Under the pieces are notes generated by a model that saw nothing but the letters and a program-made list of their open reading frames with translations, made no database searches and had not been told where the DNA came from. Positions 1 through 11,155 of a DNA stretch of 64,000 nucleotides are shown one piece after another. The translations under genes and the position numbers were made by a program. How positions within the stretch are numbered: position 1 is the first letter of the stretch; each line of letters begins with the position of its first letter. The DNA is from Panorpa germanica (Eukaryota > Arthropoda > Insecta > Mecoptera > Panorpidae), in the NCBI GenBank assembly GCA_963678705.1, contig OY783206.1:18983807-19047806 (forward strand). The letters run 5' to 3'.

Positions 1-287
1 TATAATTTGACCGCAAATATTGTGCAATAAAGGCAGGGTTTGTGTTATAAGTAATTGGTTTTAGAATTACCAAGCACACTCCTGAATAACTATGTGGATA
101 ATAGCTGGTTCTTATCTTTTTTGCTTCAAAGAGGTCTTTCTCATGAGACCTGTCATTCATTATTATAACCTCACTTTCACTGAACACAAATAAAAAAAAA
201 AAAATTTATTATCTATTACTTTATTTTTACACTTTATTATCCTTAAACTCCTTTTTCAATTGTATTTATTAAATAAATAATTTATAT
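1..287. other. AT-rich sequence, no gene recognised
   Basis: I see no coding frame or RNA gene. The gag-like frame of the neighbouring element loses its coding character at about 330 and runs into AT-rich sequence here. A poly-A run lies near 193-204. The BEL-like element is therefore cut off by deletion or by another insertion before the window edge. Confidence 0.5.
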
Positions 288-842
288 TTAGTATAATAAA
301 TTTAATAAATTGAAAATAATTTCAGGAGCAAAATTAATACAACATCGAGAAAAGGGTTCCTCACATGCAATATCTTCAGCAGATGCGGGTACGCTTGAAG
401 ATACCTCCTCTATTTCTGAGATTGCTTTTGGTTCAACTCTAACGTTTGCAGCCTTAGACGAGAGTGTGGAATTTTCTTGAGTATTTTCCTTGAGTATAAC
501 GTTTCCTCCAATATTCCGACCTAATAATGTGTTTTGCAGATTTACATTATTAATTCGAGAAAATAATCGCTTGTAAATAGCGTTTGCTCGCTGAAATTTA
601 TAAATAATTTCTTCACCGGCGTCATCATGCTCCACGGCTGCATCGATATTCCGCAATTCATCCTGAATATCTTTGAGTCCGGCTATAGCTGCTTTAACCT
701 TTTTTGCGCACACTTTCGCGAAATCTGCATCTATGTACTCGCCACCATCGTCTAGTAACTTTGAAAATCGTGTGATTTTCAATTGTATTTGATCGCGTTG
801 AGCGACAAGTACTTTTACACGATTCTTGATTTATTCAGCCAT
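288..842 (-). pseudogene. Gag-like N-terminal fragment, BEL/Pao-type (broken)
   Basis: An ATG at 842-840 opens a frame reading MAE, then an in-frame TAA at 831-833, then a continuous frame down to about 330. The protein is charged and helical, with a predicted coiled-coil-like stretch rich in K, E and A about 25-90 residues in, as expected of the N-terminal part of an LTR-element Gag. It would act in particle assembly and RNA packaging. The last 15-20 residues before the stop at 288 are AT-rich read-through, so the real gag is truncated there. With the early stop, it is not an intact gene. No zinc knuckle remains. Confidence 0.5.
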
Positions 843-1171
843 GATGGATGGCTAATGGATTGAGCTAATTGTAGCTTTTATATGCTACTAGGCTCTCTTG
901 GATTGTTACTGTGAGCCACACGGCTTCACACTCCAAGCTTTCTTGAATGTTAAATTCGAAGATTTGTGTTCTTCATGCACAATGAACGAATGGCATTTAC
1001 GCACTGCACAATCTGTTTCACAATAATACGTTCGATTAGAGTACGATGGCTTGTGGTCATGATGCACAATGACACTAATGGCATTTATGAACTACACAAG
1101 TTGGCACAATCAAACGTTTTTTTTTTTTAGTTGCAAATAGTTCTCTTACTCACATCCGGCTCGAAGGACCA

Positions 1172-1603
1172 TGTTAAGTTTTATAAAAAACCTTTAGCTT
1201 TCTATAAGGGACGTTCGCGTAAGAAATTAATCGAGCGCGAAATTTATTATGTATTTTAATTATTTATATTTTATTCTATAAATCGCTATGGGGGTGTAGG
1301 GATTTATAAGTGAATAAAATAATGGATGTAAGCTGTTTACCATATATTTAAACTTTAAAGAACGAACTTATAATTACAACTATTATCTTAGAACTATATC
1401 TTAACACTAAAACTAACAAAAAATGTAACTTTAAACCAACGTACAATGAACAAAGGAAGAAGACAACAATATAACAAAAATTCCTTTCTCTTAGGCGGAG
1501 AAGGTTCTTTATAACAATAAAATATTTAAATAATTGAATGTGATGTAAACACAGTTAAATTAAATATTCCATGTTCAATTGAATTTATATAAAATGCGTA
1601 ACA
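1172..1603 (-). repeat. Candidate 5' LTR of the minus-strand BEL/Pao-like element
   Basis: On the minus strand the segment begins TGTTACGC and ends CTTAACA, directly before the primer-binding-like sequence at 1,171-1,151. The 432-bp length suits an LTR. The outer boundary is inferred from the TGTT...AACA termini only, because the partner LTR is outside the window. Confidence 0.5.
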
Positions 1604-2785
1604 AACGTTTTGCTTCTACAAATGCAATACTGAACAATTTCAAAAAAGACTTTTTTGTATGTAGAATAAGTGTAATAATAAGCTAAAGTATCGTTTATCG
1701 TTATAAGCTAAGGTAATAAGTTAAAGTATCGTTTTTCAATATTTTTATTAAAAAACAATAGTCAAAATACCTTAAATTTTCGAGCTCTAGACCACCATTC
1801 CCCCTTAAATTCAACCAAATTAGCAAGACCAAGTACATGGAAATATTTGTAACAGAACGAATCGAAGATTTCATTAGATTGTTTTTTCACGTGCAATTTT
1901 ATCAATTCTCTACTAAACTTTAGTTATGGCATAACTGAAGTTTATGTTAAAAAATGAGTAACCACTGTTAATACAAACGAGGTATTTTCCTCGACTCGAA
2001 AATAAGACATAGATCCCACTGTTTTTTCCTCGAGGTTTTAATTCCATATACCAACACATGCGGACTACAATTGACACGTGAAATATTTGTAAACACAGAA
2101 TGTATCATTTTTTTCATCAGAATGTTGCATTTTTAAAAATGTAATACTAAAGAGAAATGGAAACAAATGGAAACGAATTCAATGTATTACAGAATCACGG
2201 ATTTATTCTACCTAATATAGCGTCTAAAGCATTTTTTTGACCAATTTCGTTAGAGTATAATAATACATTTCATAAAAATTAAAAATGGTATTAAAAACAA
2301 ATATAATTATTGACTTACTGACCTTATTCCTTTTTTATTAATAACTTTTATTGAAAATAACTTAAAAACAATAATTGTTATATAACAATTACATATATTT
2401 CACAAAATAACAAAATTAATAAACGTCTTTATGTTAACAAAATATTCAAAATAACTAACAATAATATAGTTGCTAATGTGTCAACTCCGTACAAAGTGAA
2501 GATTCAAACTAAACAAAAACCAACCCTTACAGAGAGTTGCAAAAAAAATTCCGAAGTACTTACGAATCTACCCGATAAACCATTTTCAAAACTTGTGGTG
2601 GGGCGGGGGAAGAGTGTAATTTTATTTAGGGGGCACGGAGGCGGTTTTTGCCGAGAGTAAAAATTGTGCTAGAAAGTTGAAATTTTTTATGTAGGCTGGG
2701 TAACTAATTTACGAATCGAAAAAAAATCCCAAATTTTGAAAAATAACGTCAAATAACGAATAAATTACAAGACTTACAATACAAT

Positions 2786-3864
2786 CCCAGTAAGCAATTT
2801 GGTGAAGTGCTCTATTTGGTGAAGTTCGAGTCACTCGTACAATTCTATTCTAACGCTTTACAAGTTCCTCTACCTGTCACAGATTTTGAGTTAGTTATTC
2901 TTTCTAGTATTCTTTCTTTTTCCAACATCATTCATTAAGTATTTTTGTTTCTTTCCCACATGGATATATTTTTTTTAAGTTCAAACTGAGAGAGAAACGA
3001 GATGCGTTAGACAAGTAAAATATATTTTTCACCGTTACACTTGTATACTTGTATAATATTTCGTTCAGTACAGATATTTAAAGTATATGCTATCCTTTTT
3101 CAACAAATATTTCTTTAATGGTAATAGACAGACGCTATCTCCCTCAATCCCCGAATAGAATGTATATAAACGAAGATAGTACCTAGCGATGGTAAGACAG
3201 AGGTTTTAAACCTAACGCAGACCTGCCGATCGTGAATTTTTGAATCACCAAAACAATGTAAAAAACTAATATAACGAGTATTGTTGAAAATGAATAATAT
3301 TCATTAAAAAAATCACGATGCGTACTAAAGATTACATCTATTTATTTCTTCATTTAAAAATTTATATTTTGCAGAATCTTAAAAGTAAAATTCCATTAAG
3401 TTTTTATACCCCTGCCATTCTTGCTAGTGTAAAGTTTATGACTTATACGATGCTAAGACATAGGTTTTAAACCTAACGCAGACCTGCTGATCGTGGATTT
3501 TTGAATCACCAAAACAATGTAAAAAACTAATATAACGAGTATTGTTGAAGATGATTAATATTCATTATAAAAATCACGATCCGTACTAAAGATTACATCT
3601 ATTTATTTCTTCATTTAAATATTTATATTTTGCAGACTCTAAAATGTAGAATTCAATTAGGCTAGTTTTAAGTTTATAACTCCGGTCATAAATCATAAGC
3701 CTACTCCGCTTTTAATTCAGCAGTGAACCGTCGTTGCAATGTCTGTAGCTCATAAAAAGGACCTTTCCTATGAACGACTGAATAGAAAACAAACACGTTC
3801 CAGACAAAAAATTCATGATATGTAATAGAAATTAAGTAGAATTTACTCCAAAATGTTTACTGGG
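2786..3864 (+). mobile_element. M-family TIR element (non-autonomous), in L copy 1
   Basis: The 1,079-bp segment starts CCCAGTAAGCAATTTGG and ends CCAAAATGTTTACTGGG, which are imperfect inverted termini, flanked by AT on both sides (2,784-2,785 and 3,865-3,866). L copy 3 has the uninterrupted sequence acaatattaac at about 61,864, the expected empty site with one AT. Inside is a direct duplication of about 260 bp (from 3,193 and from 3,453) starting with the motif AGACCTGC near a GATCG box. No transposase frame is present. Confidence 0.7.
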
Positions 3865-4318
3865 ATATTAACAATTACAATAGTTACTTTTGTCTAACTT
3901 TGCTTTGATTTGTAAACTTTTCATACAACACACTGAAACGTAATAAACTATTTACAGCTATCTCGAGCAAAACATTAACCATTTTTATTTTTCTAATTAA
4001 TTAATTTTTGCCTGGGGTAAATACAATCGATAACTAATTATTCTACAGACTTGATTTTTGATTGAAATAAATGTCAGTATATGTATATTGACGTTCTAAT
4101 TTTTAAAATAGCTATATCAAATTTGAATTTCAGCTTTGTCGCATGTTTTAGCTATGCATAAGACGTCACAGAAGAAATAAGTAATCGATATTATCTTCTA
4201 CTCACAATCGTTTCCGTTTTTGTTGCATAAAAGGTGTAAAATCTGCTGACGTAACATGCAGTAAAATTTTTAAAAAATAATTAAAGTGACAAAATGACTT
4301 TTATAATTGTTAATATCT

Positions 4319-4573
4319 CCCAGTAAACAATTTGGTGAAGTGCCCTATTTAGTGACGTTTCTCTCACATATTTTACTTCAATAATAGTTCGCATCAACTT
4401 TATCTTCATTTGTATTCCGGCAGGTGGAGTAATTTCGACATCTGTAGCCGATAAAGTAGACATTTTATATGAAAAAAAGTGAGAAACTGCACTATAATAG
4501 AACTCTTTTATGACAAAAAAATCATGACGCATCTTCAATATGATGTCAAAGTGACTCCAAAATGTTTACTGGG
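4319..4573 (+). mobile_element. Short M-family TIR element (MITE-like)
   Basis: The 255-bp element runs from CCCAGTAAACAATTTGG to CCAAAATGTTTACTGGG and is flanked by CT on both sides. The related sequence at about 60,113 reads aatatctcttaa without the insertion, matching an empty site with one CT. The minus-strand open frame here is not considered coding. Confidence 0.7.
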
Positions 4574-4721
4574 CTCTTAAAATATAATGAGTTGTTAACA
4601 AATAATTGGACATTTGAGGTCCTGGTAGCTAACTATCAATATTTAGCACAGTTTAATAGAAATTAAGACATAGTTCCCAAACCCCATTTAACAATAAATC
4701 AGAAATTCAAATCTTACATAT

Positions 4722-5413
4722 CCAATAAACATTTTGGAGTAAATTCTATTTAATTTCTATTACATATCATGAGTTTTTTGTCTGGAACGTGTTTGTTTCC
4801 TATTCAGTCGTTCATAGGAAAGGCCCTTTTTATGACCTACAGAGATCGCAACGACGGTTCAGTGCTGAATTAAAAGCGGAGTCGGTTTATGATTTGTGAC
4901 CGGAGTTATAAACTTGACACTAGCAGGGGTATAAAACCTAATGGAATTCTACTTTTTAGAGTCTGCAAAATATAAATATTTAAATTAAGAAATAAATAGA
5001 TGTAGTCTTTAGTACGGATCGTGATTTTTTTAATGAATATTATTCATCTTCAACAATACTCGTTATATTAGTTTTTTACATTGTTTTGGTGATTCAAAAA
5101 TCCACGATCGGCAGGTCTGCGTTAGGTTTAAAACCTCTGTCTTACCATCGCTAGGTGCTATCTTCGTTTATATACATTCTATTCGGGGATTGAGGGAGAT
5201 AGCGTCTGTCTATTACTATTAAAGAAATATTTGTTGAAAAAGGATAGCATATACTTTAAATATCTGTACTGAACGAAATATTATACAAGTATACAAGTGT
5301 AACGGTGAAAAATATATTTTACTTGTCTAACGCATCTCGTTTCTCTCTCAGTTTGAACTTAAAAAAAATATATCCATGTGGGAAAGAAACAAAAATACTT
5401 AATGAATGATGTT
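4722..5413 (-). mobile_element. M-family element, inverted and truncated
   Basis: This is the reverse complement of most of the element at 2,786-3,864. It keeps the 3' terminal repeat (CCAATAAACATTTTGG at the left edge) but lacks about 150 bp of the other end. With the 2,786 copy it forms an inverted repeat of about 0.7 kb. At this place copies 2 and 3 of L have other sequence, so a small deletion accompanied the event. Confidence 0.65.
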
Positions 5414-6397
5414 TTAAATTAAAAAATTTACAAATTCTTAACTTGATATCAAAAATGTTACTTTTTCAGATGATAAATTGAGAATCACTAATTTAAAATC
5501 AATTTCAATGACAATTTTTCTTTGTGGGGATTTCTGTGGGGAGTTATGTGGGGGCACTAATGTTATAATATAAATACAGAGGTCAAATTTAGTATGCAGA
5601 ATATTTAAAAAAACATTTCATCATGTAGAGTATTAAATTGAAGCAAAATAGTTCTCTATACGTTAGATATTAAAATTACATCCAATTGGATTGATATTTG
5701 GTGCGTTTGTAGGCAGAGTGCTACGAAATCGGACGGGACAGAGATGGGCAGAAGGGATATAGTCAATAACCCAAATAACAAATAAAACAAAATTAAAACT
5801 ATGTATGTGCATATTTTCCATAATTGCGAAAAAAAAATTACCTTAGTGGCGGTGCGAATTTGGGGAAGTGGGAGCTGGGACAGCTTTGCAATAGATAAGG
5901 GCTAGAATGATAAGAAAAGGAGGCGCTGGGGTTAGAGATGATTAGGAACGAGGCGCTTGGCACTGTTAAAACAGAAGTTAATTAGGTGTGCAAGGATATG
6001 AGTAAACACAAATTATAAGAAGCATTTATCTCATCGAATAATTATTTGAAAATAATGTACTTCTAAGGATGAAATTTAGTATGTATTATGTAAAGTATTA
6101 ATTTTGAAAATTAATTGTGAAGAGAGTGGTACGCAGAGGTCGGAAGGAGCGCTGGAAAAGTGCTTCAAGGACCGACGATGCTTAGAGAAGGAGTGATACA
6201 GGGCTGCTGAGCATGTGCCAAAGTGCTGTAAGTGGGCGCTCTCTGGCGGAGGAATTAAATTAAAGCAGCGGGAGTGATACAGACCTATAGACCCAAGAGG
6301 TAATAATAGGGGTTTAGAGGCGGGGCACTAGACATAGTTTAATAATGTGATTGATTTGGGTAAATTATAAGATTAGAACTATTTGGAATATTGAGAA

Positions 6398-7056
6398 TTG
6401 CTTATGCAAAGGCGTGGCGACACCACAAATGCACATAGTGAAACTAATATATTTTTGTTGGTACTATGCAAATCGAAATTAACAGGAGATGCAAATATAG
6501 TAACAAGTGGACGCGATATTAACTCCTGGGGAGAATTGCGAATAATTTTGTCTGATAGCTTCGGAGATCAAGGATCCGTAACTACACTGTTGAGAGATTA
6601 TTTCACAAACAATTTCATAATAGATGCCAACACCTGAAGACAACTTTATATTTACGGTGCATAACGTACGAATCAATAGAAAATTTTAATATTTAAAGTA
6701 AACAATAGGATGAATTGATTCTGGAATCATTATTAGTGGGACTAAAAAAACCAATGGGGCAATTTACCAGAACATCAAGATCCACAAATATGGAAGACAC
6801 TCTCACATATATGAAAAACCAAAGCAGAAATATGTACGAATCTAGAACAAATAAATGTGATAATTTAAAATTTAATATTAACGAATCAACCGACAGCTAT
6901 CGTCAATATAATAAACCACATGTTCAGTTTGAACAGCATGTCCCCAGTATGTACTCCAAAGCACCATGCAAAAGCTATATGTACCATAATACACATATCC
7001 CCAAAAACCTGTTCGAAACGATAGAAACTTCGATCAAACCTTTTACGTTGAAGTAG
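6398..7056 (+). pseudogene. Ty3/gypsy Gag fragment, two frames
   Basis: The first piece (6,398-6,637) contains KSKLTGDANIVTSG followed by a W and LSDSFGDQGSVTTLL, a pattern typical of the capsid region of arthropod gypsy Gag. The second piece (6,715-7,056) contains ESLLVGLKKPMGQF, the later capsid motif. Stops and a frame change separate them at 6,637-6,714. No CCHC knuckle is visible. The function would be capsid assembly. The near-identical copy at 63,510-64,000 shows the same interruption, so the break is older than the duplication. Confidence 0.6.
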
Positions 7057-7138
7057 AAAGCCAAGAATAATATTTTCGCAGAAATACAAAAAATATATAA
7101 CCCACGCACCGGCATTATTTCTAAATATTATTAGCACA

Positions 7139-7209
7139 GTTTCCAATGCCAAATTATTAATAGATACAGGCTCTTCAAGAACACTAATAAATCCAAAATT
7201 TAATTTATA
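7139..7209 (+). pseudogene. Retroviral-type aspartic protease fragment
   Basis: One frame reads KLLIDTGSSRTLINPKF before a TAA. LLIDTGSS is the catalytic flap-and-aspartate motif of LTR-retrotransposon proteases. Only this core is left, and nothing upstream in frame looks like the rest of a protease. It lies between gypsy gag and the integrase tail, in the expected order. Confidence 0.65.
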
Positions 7210-7446
7210 AAAATTACCCTGAATTAATTTATTATCAAAACAGCACATCAAACATCTACACACAATCAAGTAGCAGGCATACCTTTATTCCCAATATTTC
7301 AAGAAAAGAAAAAATTTAAAATATATTTATTCCGATTCAGCAAAAAATAACACGGACTAATAGGTCTTGATTTATTAAAATAAATTAAATGCAACAATCG
7401 ATATTCGAAACAGAATTTTAATAACCTAATGATTGTTGAATAATGA

Positions 7447-7740
7447 ATGTGTGAGGAATCTAATGATTGTGTGTATAATGTCAACATCAGAACAGAACAT
7501 TTAAATAAAAAAGAAAAAACATTAGAACAAAATAATAATAAACTAAAAAATCACCAGATTAAAGTGAATGACATCGTCTACGTTAGAGAAGGAATTGTTT
7601 CAAAAGTAAGGAATAGATACGATGGCCCCTACACAGTAACACAAGTAAAAGAACATAACATAATTAAAATACAAGATGGTAATAACAAGTCCAAGACAAG
7701 AAACATCCACGTTAATGAAGAAATTAAAGTGTATAACTAA
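7447..7740 (+). pseudogene. Ty3/gypsy integrase C-terminal domain fragment
   Basis: The 97-residue frame holds VNDIVYVREG, then RNRYDGPYTVTQV and NIHVNEEIK. This is the GPY/F-type C-terminal domain of gypsy integrases, which binds DNA and follows the catalytic core. The core (HHCC and DDE) is absent upstream. The frame ends naturally at TAA 7,738-7,740, and AAAGGGAC at about 7,799 could be a polypurine tract. Confidence 0.65.
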
Positions 7741-8237
7741 CAACTAACTGAAATCTTCTTTTATTAATCTCTTGAACACTCGATCAAGTAACTCGTTTAA
7801 AGGGACACAACTGATGTAAGTTGTTATTATCTCCGCTAATATTGAGTCGTATTAAGAAATAATGGATATGATTATAAATACATTTGGAAACAAAATCATA
7901 TATTTTTATTATACTATGTAAGAAATATATCTTAACCCATTTTCTACCGCAAAAAAAAAAAAAACAAGTGTTGGAAAAACTAATGTGGTATTTAGGCTAA
8001 TAAGTACCTACAGAATTCAAATTTTTGGTTAAAAAAATTTTCCGAACAGTAGTTTTCCTGAAATCGACTGTTCGATTTTTCGAGCATTGGCAACTATTTG
8101 GCATTTTTTTTTTTTTAAGAATTATAAAGAAATTTATTTGTTTTTATTAAAAAATTATCGTAATTTAATATATTTATTTAAATATTATTAATTAAAAATT
8201 AAATTAACATTTTTTATTGTTATTGTAACTTATTGAA

Positions 8238-10263
8238 TTATATATTTTTCTCATGGAAAGCCTCAAAGCATTTTGTGTGCAAATGAATATTGCATTTTTT
8301 GCACATAAAATACGTAGGTTTTCGACAACTACTTAATTTGCATCGACGAACTTTCTTTTCTCTCTGATGTTTTAAAACATGTTGACCTGATATTTTAGGT
8401 AGGTTAAATTCATTAAAATCTTTATCCGTAACATCATCAGAGAGAAAATCATTTTCGACATTTGGTGTTAGCAGTAGCTTTCTACCACAGAAACCCTAAA
8501 GTCTTTTTGAGCCATTGGTTTTTTCTTTTCATCTTTGTCATAACGTGCAACAAAGCAGTGTAACTTCCAAGCATTGACCATCGAAGAATTCAATACGGAC
8601 AGCCATAATGGACAATACCACTTCTTAGCACGTATGTTAATTCGATAATTTTGGACAGCATTGTCATGCAAATCCACTCCTCCCATACCCCTATTATAGT
8701 TTCGTAAAAGTAATGGCTGTTGTTGATTTATAAATTTGCCAGCTGTTGATGTACCATTTTTATTTTTCTGGTTCTTTTTCCATCTTTTCACCGTATGCGT
8801 GGGAAATATTTGATCGTGATTGGTGCAAACGGTTACCTCACTATTGTCCTGCCATCAACAAAACAATATTTTGTTGTTTAAATCAAATGCAAAATCATGA
8901 TCCCCTTTTTCCAATTGCTTGCCTGTTTTCAATACAGCACCTCCAATTCTGTTTTTGCGGACGGTACCAGTTGCACAAATATGCTTTTCCGTCAGCAAAC
9001 ACATTAAATGATACGACGTGAAGAAGTTGTCAAAAAAGACCTTATGTCGATCTGGAAATTTTACATTTTCCAACAGTCGTAGCACAACATCTGCACCTAA
9101 ACCCAGTTGTGCATTGTGATTGTCACTGGCACCTGAATAAGGCAAGAAATTATACAAATATCCAGCAGACGAACAAAGGCACCATAATTTATAGCCAAAT
9201 CTTATTGGCTTGCCTCTGATAAACATTTTGCACGAATGTCTTCCAAAGTATGGAATCATTTGCTCGTCAATTGATAGCTCCTCTTCCCAAATTCCAAACT
9301 GCATGAATTTTCTGTTAATTATATTAAACAAAGGACGCATCTGAAATGAAAAGAATTTATGTATAACCATTTCTACTAATTTTTTTTGTAATAATTTTTA
9401 TGTACCTTAGACATTTTATCATTTTTATCCAACTGGTTATTGTTGCAAAAATGTAAATGTTTTTTTACAGCTACGAATTTTGATCTGGACATGCACTGTT
9501 TGACAACAGCAACTCCTAATGTAGGGATTTTAGACCAATAATCTGAAATCGCGGGTAGAGTATGATACCAAGACAGTAATAATATAATAAAAAGAACCTT
9601 CTAAAAATTACTTCGTCAATCCTAAATTCAGAGTTTTGTTGCTGAGCATAACTATTTGTTTGGTTCACAATAAATTGAATAACTTCTGATTCAAAAAATT
9701 TCTCAAATAATTGCATTGGTGTTAAAGTCTTTAGCTGTTTATACAACTCTTTTTGAACACTATTAAGGGGCTCTATTTTATGAATATTATACTCAAATTG
9801 AGTTGTTTTATTGGTTTTTGTGGCCCATGTTGGTTGTCCAAATTCCCGCAAAGGTTTAAAAGAAACACTTGATGGTCGCTCTGAAACTATTGTCTGCAGC
9901 ACCAGCCTGTGCAATGCTTTCCACCTCATCATTTTCACCTCTAAGATCTCGTGTTGTTGTATATTCAAGAGTACCCACTACCTCATTTAAAGCAGTAACC
10001 TGTAAAACGAAGAATATATTTATTAACAATTTAATTAATTAATTTATAACATATACGTTGTATATGTACAATTTAATGTATGTATTTATATCTACCTCGT
10101 CACTCATTGGAATAAAATCATCGTCCAGTATTTCTTCATCAGTTACATCATCTACTTGAGCAGGAGGAAGAACAATTACTGTATTAATTTCGTCCTCACT
10201 ATCACTCCAGTTATCAATAATTGCCTCAATCTCTTTCATAGATAAAGCTTGACGACTAGCCAT
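8238..10263 (-). pseudogene. piggyBac transposase (DDD), broken
   Basis: The ATG at 10,263-10,261 opens an acidic N-terminal region. Catalytic-domain landmarks follow: LSIDEQMIPYFGRHS (first Asp, near 9,270), VFFDNFFTSYH (second Asp, near 9,030) and GMGGVDLHDNAVQNYR (third Asp region, near 8,670). The C-terminal cysteine-rich domain is present at 8,370-8,238 (CKLSSCRK...CKKC...HTKCF) and ends at TAA 8,240-8,238. Candidate introns are GT...AG at about 10,097-9,999 and 9,414-9,371 (acceptor TTTCATTTCAG). Lesions: an in-frame TGA near 8,853 just before WQDNSEVTVC, a frameshift near 8,470 and another near 9,900. The protein would excise and insert the element at TTAA, but this copy is inactive. 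Confidence 0.8.
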
Positions 10264-10351
10264 TGCAAATATAACTGAAATTCTCAACTAATGTAAAACA
10301 TTTGCAACGATTTCCTATGTTATTTAATAAAAATATATCTCAAATAGTTTA

Positions 10352-10835
10352 TGGACGAAATCCAACAGTAGTATCTTATATGTTAAAAATCATTGTAAAT
10401 TGTTTGATGTAAATAATTGTACTTGTCAGTTATTTCCCCTCTATTCCCTCACCTTAAGACATCGCACAAACCAAAACCTTTTATTTCAATCCAATTCGAA
10501 TACGCATTTCTTTATCTAGTCGAACGACCTTCAAATATTTTCATTCCTTTATTCTTTACAAAACCCGTTCCATTTCTGTTATAAACAAAACTACATTGTT
10601 TTATATTTAACAAGTAAAATAAAATACTAAATTTATTTCTGTATCAAAAATATAACCAGAGCTGTAACACATAAAACTTGGTAGTTGTAATTATAATTTG
10701 TAGAAAATTTATAAAGATATTAAATTAAACGAAGTGTGCTGTTTCCTTTAAATAATCGGTCCAAATTGGCTTACACCCAATTGAAAAGAACGTTGCACCA
10801 AGATCATCAACGAATCGACTCTTGACAACGTTACA
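10352..10835 (+). repeat. 5' LTR of BEL/Pao element
   Basis: The 484-bp repeat begins TGG and ends ACA. It differs from the 3' LTR at two sites only (ATATTTAAC versus AGATTTAAC, and TTTATTTCTG versus TTTAATTCTG). The target duplication GTTTA precedes it directly. Confidence 0.9.
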
Positions 10836-10853
10836 TGGACCTTTAGAGCCGGA
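10836..10853 (+). other. Primer-binding-like site of BEL/Pao element
   Basis: TGGACCTTTAGAGCCGGA starts immediately after the 5' LTR. The TGG start suits pairing with the CCA end of a tRNA. The same motif with small changes lies inside the LTR of the element at 1,151-1,171. I do not assign the tRNA. Confidence 0.6.
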
Positions 10854-11155
10854 TAATTGTGAAACCAGGTCCTTCGAAATTATATATCACGATACCGCTG
10901 AACTATCGAAGAAGAAACATTGCACTGAAGATTAGCTAGCTGCCATATAAGTCTACAATCTAGACAATCAGGTACGTGTCCAGCTTATCTTATTCAACAT
11001 CCATTCATTTAATTTAATATCGATATACTATCATACATTTTGGATTTTTCATTACGTTTCTCTCAAAATAAAACTCACCTTACCTTTAAATAAAATTCTA
11101 AAAACTGCCATTTTAATAACTCCACTTATCTCATTTTCTAATAACCGATTACAAC

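Larger units (their letters stand above)
288..1603 (-). mobile_element. BEL/Pao-like LTR retrotransposon, 5' end only
   Basis: Read on the minus strand, a candidate LTR (1,603 to 1,172) is followed at once by a primer-binding-like sequence beginning TGGTCCTTCGAGCCGG, a leader of about 310 bp, and a gag-like frame. The primer site closely resembles TGGACCTTTAGAGCCGG, which follows the 5' LTR of the intact-ended BEL/Pao element at 10,836, so the same superfamily is inferred. Protease, RT and integrase are absent. The family call rests mainly on the primer site and the shape of the gag frame. Confidence 0.6.
1641..5522 (+). repeat. Long dispersed repeat L, copy 1
   Basis: This copy aligns by eye, with few differences, to 60,766-62,630 (copy 3), and in pieces to 26,966-28,552 plus 53,798-54,386 (copy 2). 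It contains three extra M-family insertions (2,786-3,864, 4,319-4,573, 4,722-5,413). It also carries a Helitron-family fragment at about 2,625-2,770. A short open stretch at 2,478-2,660 resembles the end of the hAT fragment at 59,760-59,860. I see no conserved protein, so it behaves as a composite repeat. Confidence 0.65.
5523..7740 (+). mobile_element. Ty3/gypsy retrotransposon relic, internally deleted
   Basis: The order on the plus strand is a G-rich non-coding leader (5,523-6,390), gag pieces (6,398-7,056), a protease DTG motif (7,163-7,171) and an integrase C-terminal piece (7,447-7,740). Reverse transcriptase, RNase H and the integrase core are missing between 7,210 and 7,446, so about 2-3 kb has been deleted relative to a full element. 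A second copy of the leader and gag lies at 62,631-64,000. No LTR pair was identified. Confidence 0.65.

Noticed and set aside
3193..3640. Internal duplication in M as a separate tandem satellite
   Set aside because: It occurs only inside M elements at the same place, so it is part of the element and not a satellite.
7299..7487. Minus-strand 62-residue frame in the gypsy relic
   Set aside because: Low-complexity AT-rich frame opposite the deleted gypsy region; no support.
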